A DNA stretch of 64,000 bases from Streptomyces olindensis (GTDB taxonomy: Bacteria > Actinomycetota > Actinomycetes > Streptomycetales > Streptomycetaceae), in assembly GCA_000696115.1 (NCBI GenBank), contig JJOH01000017.1, positions 134,775 to 198,774 on the forward strand, in the 5' to 3' direction. Made by a program: the position numbers and the translations under genes. Numbering within the stretch: position 1 is the first letter of the stretch; each line of letters begins with the position of its first letter. The notes under the pieces were generated by a model that was not told the origin of the DNA, made no database searches, and saw nothing but the letters and a program-made list of their open reading frames with translations. This document shows, piece by piece, positions 42,343 to 51,216 of the stretch.

Positions 42343-42394
42343 CACCCCCGGCTGTCATGTCCGTATCGGCATACGGTCATGACAGCCGGGGGTG
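42343..42394. terminator. Very strong hairpin between NmrA-like gene and rarD
   Basis: CACCCCCGGCTGTCATG (42343-42359) and its exact complement (42378-42394) form a 17-bp perfect stem. After one mismatch CCGTAT and ATACGG add six more pairs around a 4-nt loop. It lies 28 nt after the QorB-like stop and 49 nt before the rarD start, both on the minus strand. No U-tract follows. Confidence 0.8.
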
Positions 42395-42422
42395 GGGTGG
42401 CTCAAGAGCCCGCCGGGGGAGT

Positions 42423-43277
42423 TCAGCCCTTGAGCGCGGCGGTGATGGCCTCGGAGAGCGGGGTCGTCGGACGGCCGGTCAGACGGGACAGGTCTCCGGT
42501 GGAGACGACCAGCTCGCCCTTCTCGATGGAGGCGTCGACGCCCGCGAGGATCTGCGCGAACGGCTCCGGCAGGCCCGCCCCGGTCAGGATGCCGACCAGG
42601 GCCTCGGGCGAGACGGCGCTGTACACGATCTCCTTGCCGGTCTGCCGGCTCAGCTCGGCCGCGTACTCGGCGAAGCTCCACGGGGTGTCGCCGCCCAGCT
42701 CGTACGTCTTGTTCTCGTGTCCCTCGCCGGTCAGTACGGCGACGGCGGCAGCGGCGTAGTCGGCGCGGGAGGCGGAGGAGACCTTGCCCTCGCCGGCGGC
42801 GGCGACGACCGCGTTGTGCTCCAGCACCGGGGCGAGGTTCTCGGTGTAGTTCTCGTGGTACCAGCCGTTGCGCAGCAGCGTGTAGGGCACGCCGGAGTCC
42901 AGCAGGATCTCCTCGGTGCCGCGGTGGTCGTCGGCGAGCGCGGCGGTCAGGGTGCCCGGGGCGCTGGTGTAGGCGAGCAGGGCGACACCGGCCGCCTTGG
43001 CGGCGTCGATGACGACCTTGTGCTGCTGCACGCGGCCCTTGTCGAACTCGTTGCCGGAGACCAGGAGCACCTTGTCACCGGCGGAGAACAGGCCGTCGAA
43101 GGAGGCGGGGGCGTTGTAGTCGGCCAGCGCGATCCTCACACCGCGGTCCGCGAAGTCGGCGGCCTTCTCCGCGTTGCGCACGACCGCGGTGATCTGCTCG
43201 GCGGGGACCTTCTCCAGCAGCTGCTCCACGACGTGGCGGCCGAGGTGTCCGGTGGCTCCGGTGACGACGATGCTCAT
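42423..43277 (-). CDS. NmrA-like NAD(P)H:quinone oxidoreductase (QorB/YtfG type)
   Basis: Protein of 284 aa of the atypical short-chain dehydrogenase group. VVTGATGHLGRHVVEQLLEK at the N-terminus is the NAD(P)-binding GxxGxxG turn, and VLLVSGNEFDKGRVQQHKVV, LLRNGWYHENYTENL and TYELGGDTPWSFAEYA match QorB. It reduces quinones. ATG 43277 follows AAGGAGAG. It is divergent from an HxlR regulator, as qorB/ytfG-type genes often are with their own regulator. Confidence 0.87.
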   Translation of the reverse strand: MSIVVTGATGHLGRHVVEQLLEKVPAEQITAVVRNAEKAADFADRGVRIALADYNAPASFDGLFSAGDKVLLVSGNEFDKGRVQQHKVVIDAAKAAGVALLAYTSAPGTLTAALADDHRGTEEILLDSGVPYTLLRNGWYHENYTENLAPVLEHNAVVAAAGEGKVSSASRADYAAAAVAVLTGEGHENKTYELGGDTPWSFAEYAAELSRQTGKEIVYSAVSPEALVGILTGAGLPEPFAQILAGVDASIEKGELVVSTGDLSRLTGRPTTPLSEAITAALKG

Positions 43278-43340
43278 GGTGACGACTCTCCTTGTGGGGT
43301 GCGATGGCACTAACCATAGGGCGAGCGCTAACTCGTGGAA

Positions 43341-43365
43341 AGTACCCACTTTGAAGTAAGGTACT
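43341..43365. promoter_or_regulatory. Operator palindrome between QorB-like gene and HxlR
   Basis: AGTACC (43341-43346) and GGTACT (43360-43365) form a perfect inverted repeat with a 13-nt spacer, inside which ACTT and AAGT add pairing. TAAGGT at 43357-43362 is a possible -10 for the HxlR gene starting at 43369. Probably the HxlR operator. Confidence 0.55.
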
Positions 43366-43368
43366 GGC

Positions 43369-43749
43369 ATGGCAGTAAGTGACAGTGAGGCGCTGTGCCC
43401 GTACCGGCTCGTCCTGGAGCACGTCACCAGCCGGTGGGGCGTCCTCGTCCTGATCCAGCTCCTGGACCGTCCGTACCGGTTCAGCGAGCTGCGCCGGGCG
43501 ATCGGCACCTACGGGAGCCGCGGCGTCAGCGAGAAGATGCTCACCCAGACCCTCCAGACCCTGGAACGGGACGGCCTGGTCCACCGCGACGCCCGGCCCG
43601 TCATCCCGCCCCGCGTCGACTACTCCCTCACCGACCTGGGCCGGGAGGCCGCCGAGCAGGTGCGGTCCCTCGCGCAGTGGACGCACCGGAGGATGGACGA
43701 CGTGGAGAAGGCACGCCGGGGGTACGACGAGGCCCGGGCCGCTTCGTAG
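43369..43749 (+). CDS. HxlR-family winged-helix transcriptional regulator (second copy)
   Basis: Protein of 126 aa, the usual HxlR length. CPYRLVLEHVTSRWGVLVLI near residue 10 starts with the conserved Cys; RFSELRRAIG and GVSEKMLTQTLQTLERDGLV form the winged helix; RDARPVIPPRVDYSLTDLG is the wing. It probably senses an electrophile or quinone and represses the divergent QorB-like gene. It shares only family-level likeness with the copy at 39.5 kb. Confidence 0.9.
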   Translation: MAVSDSEALCPYRLVLEHVTSRWGVLVLIQLLDRPYRFSELRRAIGTYGSRGVSEKMLTQTLQTLERDGLVHRDARPVIPPRVDYSLTDLGREAAEQVRSLAQWTHRRMDDVEKARRGYDEARAAS

Positions 43750-43779
43750 CGGTCCCGGGCCGTGGTGTCCTGCGGCTCG

Positions 43780-44859
43780 TCAGCCGACGACCGTCCAGGT
43801 GTCGCCGCCCGCCAGCAGCGCGCCCAGGTCGCCCTTGCCGTGCTGCTCGATGGCGGTGTCCAGCTGGTCGGCCATCTGCGTGTCGTAGACGGGCCGGTCG
43901 ACGGAGCGGAACACGCCGATCGGGGTGTGGTGCAGGGTGTCCGGGTCGGCGAGCCGGGACAGCGCGAACGCCGTCGTCGGGGACGGGGAGTGCGTGTCGT
44001 GGACGAGCACCTGGTCCTCGTTCTCCGGCGTCACCGCGACCACCTTCAGATCACCGGTCAGCTGGTCCCGCACGACACCCTTGGCCAGGTCGGCGCCGAA
44101 GCGGATCGGCTTGCCGTGCTCCAGGCGGATCACGGCCTCCTCGGCCTGCTGCTTGTCCTTGAGGGCGTCGAAGGCGCCGTCGTTGAAGATGTTGCAGTTC
44201 TGGTAGATCTCGATCAGCGCCGTGCCCTGGTGGGCGGAGGCCTGGCGCAGCACCTCCGTCAGGTGCTTGCGGTCCGAGTCCACCGTCCGCGCCACGAAGG
44301 ACGCCTCCGCGCCGATCGCCAACGACACCGGGTTGAACGGCGCGTCCAGCGAGCCCATCGGCGTCGACTTCGTGATCTTCCCGACTTCGGAGGTCGGCGA
44401 GTACTGGCCCTTGGTCAGACCGTAGATCCGGTTGTTGAACAGCAGGATCTTGAGGTTGACGTTGCGCCGCAGCGCGTGGATCAGGTGGTTGCCGCCGATG
44501 GACAGCGCGTCGCCGTCACCGGTGACCACCCACACCGACAGATCGCGGCGCGAGCTGGCCAGACCCGTGGCGATGGCCGGGGCGCGGCCGTGGATGGAGT
44601 GCATCCCGTACGTGTTCATGTAGTACGGGAAGCGGGAGGAGCAGCCGATGCCCGAGACGAAGACGATGTTCTCCTTCGCCAGCCCCAGTTCGGGCATGAA
44701 GCCCTGCACCGCGGCGAGGATGGCGTAGTCGCCGCAGCCGGGGCACCAGCGCACTTCCTGATCGGACTTGAAGTCCTTCATCGACTGCCTGCCCTCGGCC
44801 TTGGGGACGAGGGAAAGCGCTTCGATGGTGCCCGTGCCTTGCGTGGACGTCTCAGCCAT
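43780..44859 (-). CDS. korB: 2-oxoacid:ferredoxin oxidoreductase beta subunit
   Basis: Beta subunit of a thiamine-diphosphate enzyme that decarboxylates a 2-oxoacid (probably 2-oxoglutarate), forming acyl-CoA and reduced ferredoxin. 359 aa. TPP-binding stretch VTGDGDALSIGGNHLIHALR is visible; the four Cys of the [4Fe-4S] cluster are in RWCPGCGDY, GIGCSSRF and YQNCNIFND. ATG 44859 overlaps the korA stop by 8 nt, so the pair is co-translated. The actinobacterial KorAB works aerobically as an alternative to 2-oxoglutarate dehydrogenase. Confidence 0.93.
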   Translation of the reverse strand: MAETSTQGTGTIEALSLVPKAEGRQSMKDFKSDQEVRWCPGCGDYAILAAVQGFMPELGLAKENIVFVSGIGCSSRFPYYMNTYGMHSIHGRAPAIATGLASSRRDLSVWVVTGDGDALSIGGNHLIHALRRNVNLKILLFNNRIYGLTKGQYSPTSEVGKITKSTPMGSLDAPFNPVSLAIGAEASFVARTVDSDRKHLTEVLRQASAHQGTALIEIYQNCNIFNDGAFDALKDKQQAEEAVIRLEHGKPIRFGADLAKGVVRDQLTGDLKVVAVTPENEDQVLVHDTHSPSPTTAFALSRLADPDTLHHTPIGVFRSVDRPVYDTQMADQLDTAIEQHGKGDLGALLAGGDTWTVVG

Positions 44860-46780
44860 CGATGGCCTCCTTCAGAGCCGCGGCGAGCTGCTCCGCCTTG
44901 AACGGCATGCCGTTGACCTGGTTGTACGAGTGGGCGTCGACCAGGTACTTCGCCCGGATGAGCGTGGCGAGCTGCCCGAGGTTCATCTCGGGGATCACCA
45001 CCTTGTCGTAACGCTCCAGCACCGCGCCCAGATTCCGCGGGAAGGGGTTCAGGTGGCGCAGGTGCGCCTGCGCGATGGACTCCCCGGCTCTGCGCAGCCG
45101 CCGCACCGCCGCCGTGATCGGCCCGTACGTCGAACCCCAGCCGAGCACCAGGGTCCGGGCGCCGTCCGGGTCGTCCACCGCCAGGTCCGGGACGTCGATG
45201 CCGTCCACCTTCGCCTGCCGGGTGCGCACCATGAAGTCGTGGTTGGCCGGGGCGTAGGAGATGTTGCCCGTGCCGTCCTCCTTCTCGATGCCGCCGATCC
45301 GGTGCTCCAGACCCGGCGTGCCCGGGATCGCCCACGGGCGGGCCAGCGTGTGCGGGTCCCGCTTGTACGGCCAGAACACCTCGGTGCCGTCGTCGAGCGT
45401 GTGGTTCGGCCCCTGCGCGAACTGCACCCCGAGGTCCGGCAGCTCCTCCAGGTCCGGGATCCGCCACGGCTCGGAGCCGTTGGCCAGATAGCCGTCGGAC
45501 AGCAGGAACACCGGCGTCCGGTACGTCAGCGCGATCCGCGCCGCCTCCAGCGCGGCGTCGAAGCAGTCCGCCGGCGTACGCGGCGCCACCACCGGCACCG
45601 GCGCCTCGCCGTTGCGCCCGAACATCGCCTGCAGCAGGTCCGCCTGCTCGGTCTTGGTGGGCAGACCCGTCGACGGGCCGCCACGCTGGATGTCCACGAT
45701 CAGCAGCGGCAGCTCCAGGGAGACCGCGAGGCCGATCGTCTCGGACTTCAGCGCCACACCCGGGCCGCTCGTCGTCGTCACGGCCAGCGAACCGCCGAAG
45801 GCCGCGCCCAGCGCCGCCCCGATCCCGGCGATCTCGTCCTCGGCCTGGAAGGTCCGCACGCCGAAGTTCTTGTGCTTGCTCAGCTCGTGCAGGATGTCCG
45901 ACGCCGGGGTGATCGGGTAGGACCCCAGATACAGCGGCAGATCCGCCTGCCGCGAGGCCGCGATCAGGCCGTAGGAGAGGGCGAGGTTGCCGGAGATGTT
46001 GCGGTACACACCCGGAGGGAACGCCGTGGCCGCCGGGGCGACCTCGTAGGAGACCGCGAAGTCCTCCGTCGTCTCGCCGAAGTTCCAGCCGGCCCGGAAG
46101 GCGGCGATGTTGGCCGCCGCGATGTCGGGCTTCTTCGCGAACTTCGACCTGAGGAACTTCTCCGTGCCCTCGGTGGGCCGGTGGTACATCCAGCTGAGCA
46201 GGCCCAGCGCGAACATGTTCTTGCTGCGCTCGGCCTCCTTGCGGGTGAGGTCGAACTCCTTCAGCGCCTCCACGGTCAGCGTGGTCAGCGGCACCGGATG
46301 GACCTGGTAGCCGTCCAGCGACCCGTCCTCCAGAGGGGACGCCTGGTAGCCGACCTTCTGCATCGCGCGCTTGGTGAACTCGTCCGTGTTGACGATCACC
46401 TCGGCGCCGCGCGGCAGGTCGCCGATGTTCGCCTTCAGCGCGGCCGGATTCATCGCCACCAGCACGTTCGGCGCGTCACCGGGCGTGAGGATGTCGTGGT
46501 CCGCGAAGTGAAGCTGGAAGGACGACACGCCCGGCAGGGTCCCGGCGGGCGCCCGGATCTCGGCCGGGAAGTTCGGCAGCGTCGACAGGTCGTTGCCGAA
46601 CGACGCGGTCTCCGAGGTGAAGCGGTCACCGGTGAGCTGCATACCGTCACCCGAGTCCCCCGCGAACCTGATGATCACCCGGTCCAGGCGCCGGACGTCC
46701 TTGGCGCCCGCCGCTTTGCGCTGCTCTCCTACGACTGCTCCGTCGGCCTGCTCCGCTGGGCTACTGACCTGGCTGGTCAC
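44852..46780 (-). CDS. korA: 2-oxoacid:ferredoxin oxidoreductase alpha subunit (gamma-alpha fusion)
   Basis: Protein of 642 aa. The N-terminal gamma-type domain starts IIRFAGDSGDGMQLTGDRFT near residue 36. The alpha domain follows from about 225 (SYGLIAASRQADLPLYLGSY, ITPASDILHELSKHKNFG, EDEIAGIGAALGAAFGG), so gamma and alpha are fused as in other KorA. Start is GTG 46780 behind GGAGGTCCA. It supplies pyrophosphate-side contacts and the CoA site to KorB. The ferredoxin partner is not encoded next to it. Confidence 0.93.
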   Translation of the reverse strand: MTSQVSSPAEQADGAVVGEQRKAAGAKDVRRLDRVIIRFAGDSGDGMQLTGDRFTSETASFGNDLSTLPNFPAEIRAPAGTLPGVSSFQLHFADHDILTPGDAPNVLVAMNPAALKANIGDLPRGAEVIVNTDEFTKRAMQKVGYQASPLEDGSLDGYQVHPVPLTTLTVEALKEFDLTRKEAERSKNMFALGLLSWMYHRPTEGTEKFLRSKFAKKPDIAAANIAAFRAGWNFGETTEDFAVSYEVAPAATAFPPGVYRNISGNLALSYGLIAASRQADLPLYLGSYPITPASDILHELSKHKNFGVRTFQAEDEIAGIGAALGAAFGGSLAVTTTSGPGVALKSETIGLAVSLELPLLIVDIQRGGPSTGLPTKTEQADLLQAMFGRNGEAPVPVVAPRTPADCFDAALEAARIALTYRTPVFLLSDGYLANGSEPWRIPDLEELPDLGVQFAQGPNHTLDDGTEVFWPYKRDPHTLARPWAIPGTPGLEHRIGGIEKEDGTGNISYAPANHDFMVRTRQAKVDGIDVPDLAVDDPDGARTLVLGWGSTYGPITAAVRRLRRAGESIAQAHLRHLNPFPRNLGAVLERYDKVVIPEMNLGQLATLIRAKYLVDAHSYNQVNGMPFKAEQLAAALKEAIDG

Positions 46781-46938
46781 TGAACTGGACCTCCCTCGAG
46801 GCGGCTGTCCGGGAGAGACCTTCCCGCAGGCCCTCCCAGGATCAACCCTACGACCGCAAGGGTCGCGTTCTTCGGGTCATTCGGATGTTGGACACGACTT
46901 TGAGACGTTCGAGCGCCCTGACGCGCATGCCGGGAGTT

Positions 46939-47610
46939 TCATGAATTGAGGTACGTCAGCACGGCCAGGACCCGGCGGTGGTCGCCCTCGCTCGGGGACA
47001 GCCCCAGCTTGAGGAAGATGTTGCTGACGTGCTTCTCGACGGCTCCGTCGCTGACCACGAGCTGCCGCGCGATCGCCGAGTTCGTCCGCCCCTCGGCCAT
47101 CAGCCCCAGCACCTCGCGTTCCCGCGGCGTGAGCCCCGCCAGCACGTCCTGCTTGCGGCTGCGGCCCAGCAGCTGCGCGACCACCTCCGGGTCCAGGGCC
47201 GTCCCGCCCTCGGCCACCCGCACCACCGCGTCCACGAACTCCCGCACCTCGGCCACGCGGTCCTTCAGCAGGTAGCCGACACCCCGGCTGGACCCGGCGA
47301 GCAGCTCCGTGGCGTAGCGCTCCTCCACGTACTGCGACAGCACCAGCACCCCGAGCCCCGGGTGCGCCTTGCGCAGCTGCACCGCGGCCCGCACCCCCTC
47401 GTCGGTGTGCGTCGGCGGCATCCGTACGTCGGCGACGACGACATCCGGCAGCTCTCCCTGCGCGTCCAGCTCGGTGATGGTCTTGATCAGCGCCTCGCCG
47501 TCACCGACCCCGGCGACGACCTCGTGCCCGCGGTCGGTCAGCAGCCGGGTCAGGCCCTCCCTGAGCAGCACTGAATCCTCGGCGATGACCACCCGCACCC
47601 TGTCCTCCAC
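46939..47610 (-). CDS. LuxR/NarL-type response regulator
   Basis: Protein of 223 aa. The receiver domain begins RVVIAEDSVLLREGLTRLL, with the phosphorylatable Asp in VVVADVRMPPTHTDEG near residue 60 and the Lys in GYLLKDRV. A LuxR helix-turn-helix (LTPREREVLGLMAEGRTNSA, near 155) ends the protein. GTG 47610 is chosen for AVEDRVRVV at the domain start; another GTG four codons on is possible. It probably pairs with one or both kinases upstream, though a terminator lies between. Confidence 0.9.
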   Translation of the reverse strand: MEDRVRVVIAEDSVLLREGLTRLLTDRGHEVVAGVGDGEALIKTITELDAQGELPDVVVADVRMPPTHTDEGVRAAVQLRKAHPGLGVLVLSQYVEERYATELLAGSSRGVGYLLKDRVAEVREFVDAVVRVAEGGTALDPEVVAQLLGRSRKQDVLAGLTPREREVLGLMAEGRTNSAIARQLVVSDGAVEKHVSNIFLKLGLSPSEGDHRRVLAVLTYLNS

Positions 47611-47835
47611 GATCTTCGGCCCCCCACAGCCCGACGCCGCCCGTCCGCGGCCCACAACGGCTCCGCGCCCACCCGTGCGACGGGTCCAGCATTTCAGCAT
47701 CCGGGGGTGGATGGGGGCGGGCGACGCGAATCGAATGTGGGGGGCCGGGCTCCGGTATACCGGGTTCCGAGGTGCCGGACCTCGATGGCTCGGGCTTCGA
47801 ACGCCGGCGGAGGGAAGGGAAAGCGGAGGGAAGGG

Positions 47836-47870
47836 AAAAAGGCCGGGCCAGGGAGTTCGCCCCCTGGCCC
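47836..47870 (-). terminator. Rho-independent terminator after the tandem kinases
   Basis: On the minus strand GGGCCAGGG (47870-47862) pairs with CCCTGGCCC (47853-47845), loop of 8 nt, followed by GGCC and TTTTT (47840-47836). This is a canonical intrinsic terminator 32 nt after the stop of the second kinase gene in that direction. It separates the kinase genes from the response regulator. Confidence 0.85.
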
Positions 47871-47901
47871 CTTGGTCGCGGGGGCCGGACCCCCGCCGAG
47901 G

Positions 47902-49263
47902 TCACCGCACGTGCTCACCGCGCCACGGCAGCTCCGCCGTCACCCGGGTCGGCCCGCCCGCCGGCGAGTCCACCACCAGGATCCCGTCCACCGCGTCGAG
48001 CCGCTCCGCCAGCCCCGCCAGCCCGGACCCCTGGGACGTGTCGGCCCCGCCCACGCCGTTGTCCACGACCTGCAGCATCAGCCGGTTCTCCGTCCGCCAC
48101 ACCTCCACGCCCGCCCAGGTCGCCCGCGCGTGCTTGCTGACGTTCTGCAGCAACTCCGAGACCGTGAAGTACGCGATCCCCTCGATCGCCGGCGCGGGCC
48201 GCTCCGCCAGATCCACCTCGACCTGCACCGGCACCGTGCAGCGCGAGGCGACCGCCGACAGGGCCGCGTCCAGTCCCCGGTCCGTCAGCACCGCCGGGTG
48301 GATGCCCCGGGCCAGGTCCCGCAGCTCCTGCAGCGCGGTCTTCACCTCGCCGTGCGCCTCGTCCACCATCCGCACGGCCGCCTCCGGATCCTCCTGGAGC
48401 TTCTCCTTCGCCAGCCCCAGATCCATGGCCAGCGCCACCAGCCGGGCCTGCGCGCCGTCGTGCAGATCCCGCTCGATGCGCCGCAGGTCGGCGGCGGCCG
48501 TGTCGACCACGACCCCCCGGTCCGACTCCAGCTCCACCACCCGCGAGGCCAGCCGGGACGGCCCGAGCAGCCCGTGCACCAGCAGCCGGTCCACCATCGT
48601 CAGCGCCCGCACGATCCACGGCGTGGCAATCGTGAAGAGCAGCCCCACCAGCGCCGTCACCGTGATCTCGAAGGGGTTGTCGAGATAGACCCGGTGCGTC
48701 TCGTCGCCGTACAGCTGGACCCCGTCCTGACCGGCGTACATCGGGAACACCCAGAACCACAGCGGGTACGTCAGCAGCCCCCAGCCCAGCGCCCACACGT
48801 TCACCGAGACGACGAACGAGAACACCGCCCAGGGCAGATGCAGCACCGCGTACAGCAGGGCCCGCCACGAGGCGCCGCTCTTGAGGACGGCACCCATCCA
48901 CGCCATGACGCCCGGCTTCTTCATCCGCAGCGGCTCCGGCTCGGCCACCTCCAGGCCCAGCAGCCCCCGCGCCCGCATCCGCTCCAGCGCCCCGAAGCCG
49001 CGGCACCCGGCGAGCGCCGCCGCCAGCACCGGAATGCCGAGGAACGTCACCAGCAGGCCCACCCCGAGCGACACCATCGTGACCGCGTAGGTGAACAGCA
49101 GGATGCTGATCGGCAGGCTGAGCAGCACATGGGCGAGCTCGCGCCAGGTGCGGCCCTCGACGGGCGCCCGCAGCGCGGCGGGCAGCCGGTGCCGCCGTTC
49201 GGTGCTCGCGGGGAACCCGGACCCGCTGTCGAGCCCGTATCCCTGTCCGTACTCCGTGGCCAT
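47902..49263 (-). CDS. Sensor histidine kinase (PF13796-type sensor, HisKA_3)
   Basis: Protein of 453 aa. An N-terminal membrane sensor (about residues 40-240, LAHVLLSLPISILLFTYAVT and further helices) resembles the 'Sensor' domain family. HisKA_3 dimerisation region: RIERDLHDGAQARLVALAMD with the phospho-His near residue 264. The ATPase part has SELLQNVSKHARA (N box) and VVDNGVGGAD (G1). ATG 49263 follows GAGGAGAAGGAC. It is a paralogue of the next kinase: about 100 bp around the His box are almost identical at DNA level. Confidence 0.9.
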   Translation of the reverse strand: MATEYGQGYGLDSGSGFPASTERRHRLPAALRAPVEGRTWRELAHVLLSLPISILLFTYAVTMVSLGVGLLVTFLGIPVLAAALAGCRGFGALERMRARGLLGLEVAEPEPLRMKKPGVMAWMGAVLKSGASWRALLYAVLHLPWAVFSFVVSVNVWALGWGLLTYPLWFWVFPMYAGQDGVQLYGDETHRVYLDNPFEITVTALVGLLFTIATPWIVRALTMVDRLLVHGLLGPSRLASRVVELESDRGVVVDTAAADLRRIERDLHDGAQARLVALAMDLGLAKEKLQEDPEAAVRMVDEAHGEVKTALQELRDLARGIHPAVLTDRGLDAALSAVASRCTVPVQVEVDLAERPAPAIEGIAYFTVSELLQNVSKHARATWAGVEVWRTENRLMLQVVDNGVGGADTSQGSGLAGLAERLDAVDGILVVDSPAGGPTRVTAELPWRGEHVR

Positions 49264-49373
49264 CGGCGTCGTCCTTCTCCTCGTCCTGCGGCTGTTCCCT
49301 CGTACCTCCACCCTGCTCCGCCGCAGGTCGGCGGACCATGGAGTCCGTCGGCGTCTTGGACGGGGGGTTTTCC

Positions 49374-50582
49374 CTACCCGGCGGCCCCGGACCGGTCCCG
49401 CCACGGCAGTTCCGCCGTGACCGTCGTCGGGCCACCCTCGGGCGACTCCAGGACGAACAGGCCGTCGACGGCGTCCAGCCGGTCGGCCAGGCCCTTCACC
49501 CCCGTACCGCCGTCGAGGCGCGCGCCTCCGCGGCCGTCGTCCCGCACCTGTATGAGCAGCCGGTCGGCCGTCCGCCACACATCCACCGACGCCGACTTCG
49601 CCCGGCTGTGCTTGCTGACGTTCTGCAGCAGCTCCGAGACGGTGAAGTAGGCGATGCCCTCGATGGCCGCGGCGGGCCGTGTCGGCAGGTCGACCGTCAC
49701 CTTCACCGGCACCGTGCAGCGGGAGGCGACCGAGGACAGCGCCGCGTCCAGGCCGCGGTCGGTCAGGACCGCCGGGTGGATGCCGCGGGCCAGGTCCCGC
49801 AGCTCCTGGAGCGCCAGCTTCACCTCGCCGTGCGCCTCCTCGACCATCGCGGCCGCCGCGTCGGGGTCCTCCAGCACCTTCTCCTTGGCCAGGCCGAGCC
49901 CCATGGCCAGCGCCACCAGCCGGGCCTGCGCCCCGTCGTGCAGATCCCGCTCGATGCGCCGCAGGTCGGCGGCGGCCGTGTCGACCACGACCCCCCGGTC
50001 GGACTCCAGCTCGGCGATGCGCCGCTCCAACTCGTCGGAGGGCGACAGCAGCCCGCGGACCATGGCCCGGTCGGCGTTGGCCAGACCCCGCGCGATGAAC
50101 GGCAGCACCGGCCACAGCACGAACAGCGAGGTCAGCGTGATCGTGAAGGTGAGGACGCCCCACGGCAGCCGGATGAACTCGTACAGGACCGTGCGCCAGC
50201 CCACCGGGTCCTTCAGCTGCATCCACAACCGCTGGAAGAAGCCGCCCCCGCCGCGCAGCCGCAGCCGGCTCGGCTCGTCCACCCGCACCCCGAGCAGCGC
50301 CCTGGCCCGCGCCCGCTCCATCCTGCCCAGCTGCCGCGCGCCCATGAGGCCGGCCGCGAGCAGCGGGAACCCGACCACCGTGACGGTCAGCCCGAAACCG
50401 GTGAACAGCATCGTGACGACATAGGTGAATCCGAGCAGCGCCACCGGAAGGTTCGCCAGGAGGTGCGCGATCTCCTTCCAGGTGTGCCGGTCGTAGGCGA
50501 GACGGGCCGGTGGCGGACGGTCGTCCTGTCCGGCCGCCGACGCGGCCGGTCTGGTGCCCGCGGACGGGATGCGTTCGGTCAT
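49374..50582 (-). CDS. Sensor histidine kinase (paralogue of the neighbouring kinase)
   Basis: Protein of 402 aa with the same order: membrane sensor (AHLLANLPVALLGFTYVVTM), HisKA_3 (RIERDLHDGAQARLVALAMG, His near residue 211) and HATPase (SELLQNVSKHSRAK, VRDDGRGGARLDG). It lacks about 50 residues of the sensor domain of its neighbour. It is encoded 110 nt upstream of it and is divergent from the second nuo operon. Probably both kinases talk to the nearby response regulator; signal unknown. Confidence 0.9.
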   Translation of the reverse strand: MTERIPSAGTRPAASAAGQDDRPPPARLAYDRHTWKEIAHLLANLPVALLGFTYVVTMLFTGFGLTVTVVGFPLLAAGLMGARQLGRMERARARALLGVRVDEPSRLRLRGGGGFFQRLWMQLKDPVGWRTVLYEFIRLPWGVLTFTITLTSLFVLWPVLPFIARGLANADRAMVRGLLSPSDELERRIAELESDRGVVVDTAAADLRRIERDLHDGAQARLVALAMGLGLAKEKVLEDPDAAAAMVEEAHGEVKLALQELRDLARGIHPAVLTDRGLDAALSSVASRCTVPVKVTVDLPTRPAAAIEGIAYFTVSELLQNVSKHSRAKSASVDVWRTADRLLIQVRDDGRGGARLDGGTGVKGLADRLDAVDGLFVLESPEGGPTTVTAELPWRDRSGAAG

Positions 50583-50684
50583 ATGCGTTAGCGTGCCCGG
50601 CGGTGGGCGGCCGCGCCATGAGGTGCGCCGCCAGGATCACCTGAGGAAAACCCCACCCCCGCATGCCAGGGCGTGACGGGCTGC

Positions 50685-50712
50685 TTACCCTGCCTTTATC
50701 AGGGCCTAGACT
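50685..50712 (+). promoter_or_regulatory. Candidate promoter of the second nuo operon
   Basis: TTACCC (50685-50690) and TAGACT (50707-50712) form a -35/-10-like pair with 16-nt spacing, 97 nt upstream of the nuoA start. The -10 is a fair match to the main Streptomyces consensus (TAGART). Confidence 0.45.
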
Positions 50713-50808
50713 CCCGTGCGTACAGATCGTCGAACGGCGGCGTCCAGGATGAGCCGCGGGATCGGCGCAGGATCCAGGTCCGATTTTCTGAGGGAGCGAG
50801 GGACGGAC

Positions 50809-51216
50809 GTGCCGGAACCGACCGTCGTCACCACGACCGTCGTCGCGGCGGACTACTTCCAGTCCTATTCGGTCGTCGGACTGCTCGCCGTCGTCGGCGT
50901 GCTGTTCGTCGCCGTCGCCTTCGGGGCCGGCCGCCTGCTGCGGCCCGTGGTCCCCACGCCCGAGAAGCTCCTGACATACGAGTGCGGCGTCGACCCCGTC
51001 GGCGAGGGCTGGGCCCACACCCAGGTCCGCTACTACGTCTACGCCTTCCTCTATGTGATCTTCGCCGTCGACTCGATCTTCCTGTTCCCCTGGGCGACCG
51101 TCTTCGCCGCCCCCGGCTACGGCGCGACGACCCTGGTCGAGATGTTCATCTTCCTCGGCTTCCTGGCCGTGGGCCTGCTCTACGCATACAAGAAGGGCGT
51201 CCTCACATGGACGTGA
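50809..51216 (+). CDS. nuoA2: NADH-quinone oxidoreductase subunit A, second set
   Basis: Membrane subunit of complex I, 135 aa, three helices. LLTYECGVDPVGEGWAHTQV near residue 57 and VRYYVYAFLYVIFAVDSIFL (intramembrane acidic residue) are the NuoA signatures. GTG 50809 follows GGGAGCGAGGGAC. It opens a ten-gene operon: A, B, C, H, I, J, K, L, M, N. The overlap with nuoB is 10 nt. Confidence 0.93.
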   Translation: MPEPTVVTTTVVAADYFQSYSVVGLLAVVGVLFVAVAFGAGRLLRPVVPTPEKLLTYECGVDPVGEGWAHTQVRYYVYAFLYVIFAVDSIFLFPWATVFAAPGYGATTLVEMFIFLGFLAVGLLYAYKKGVLTWT

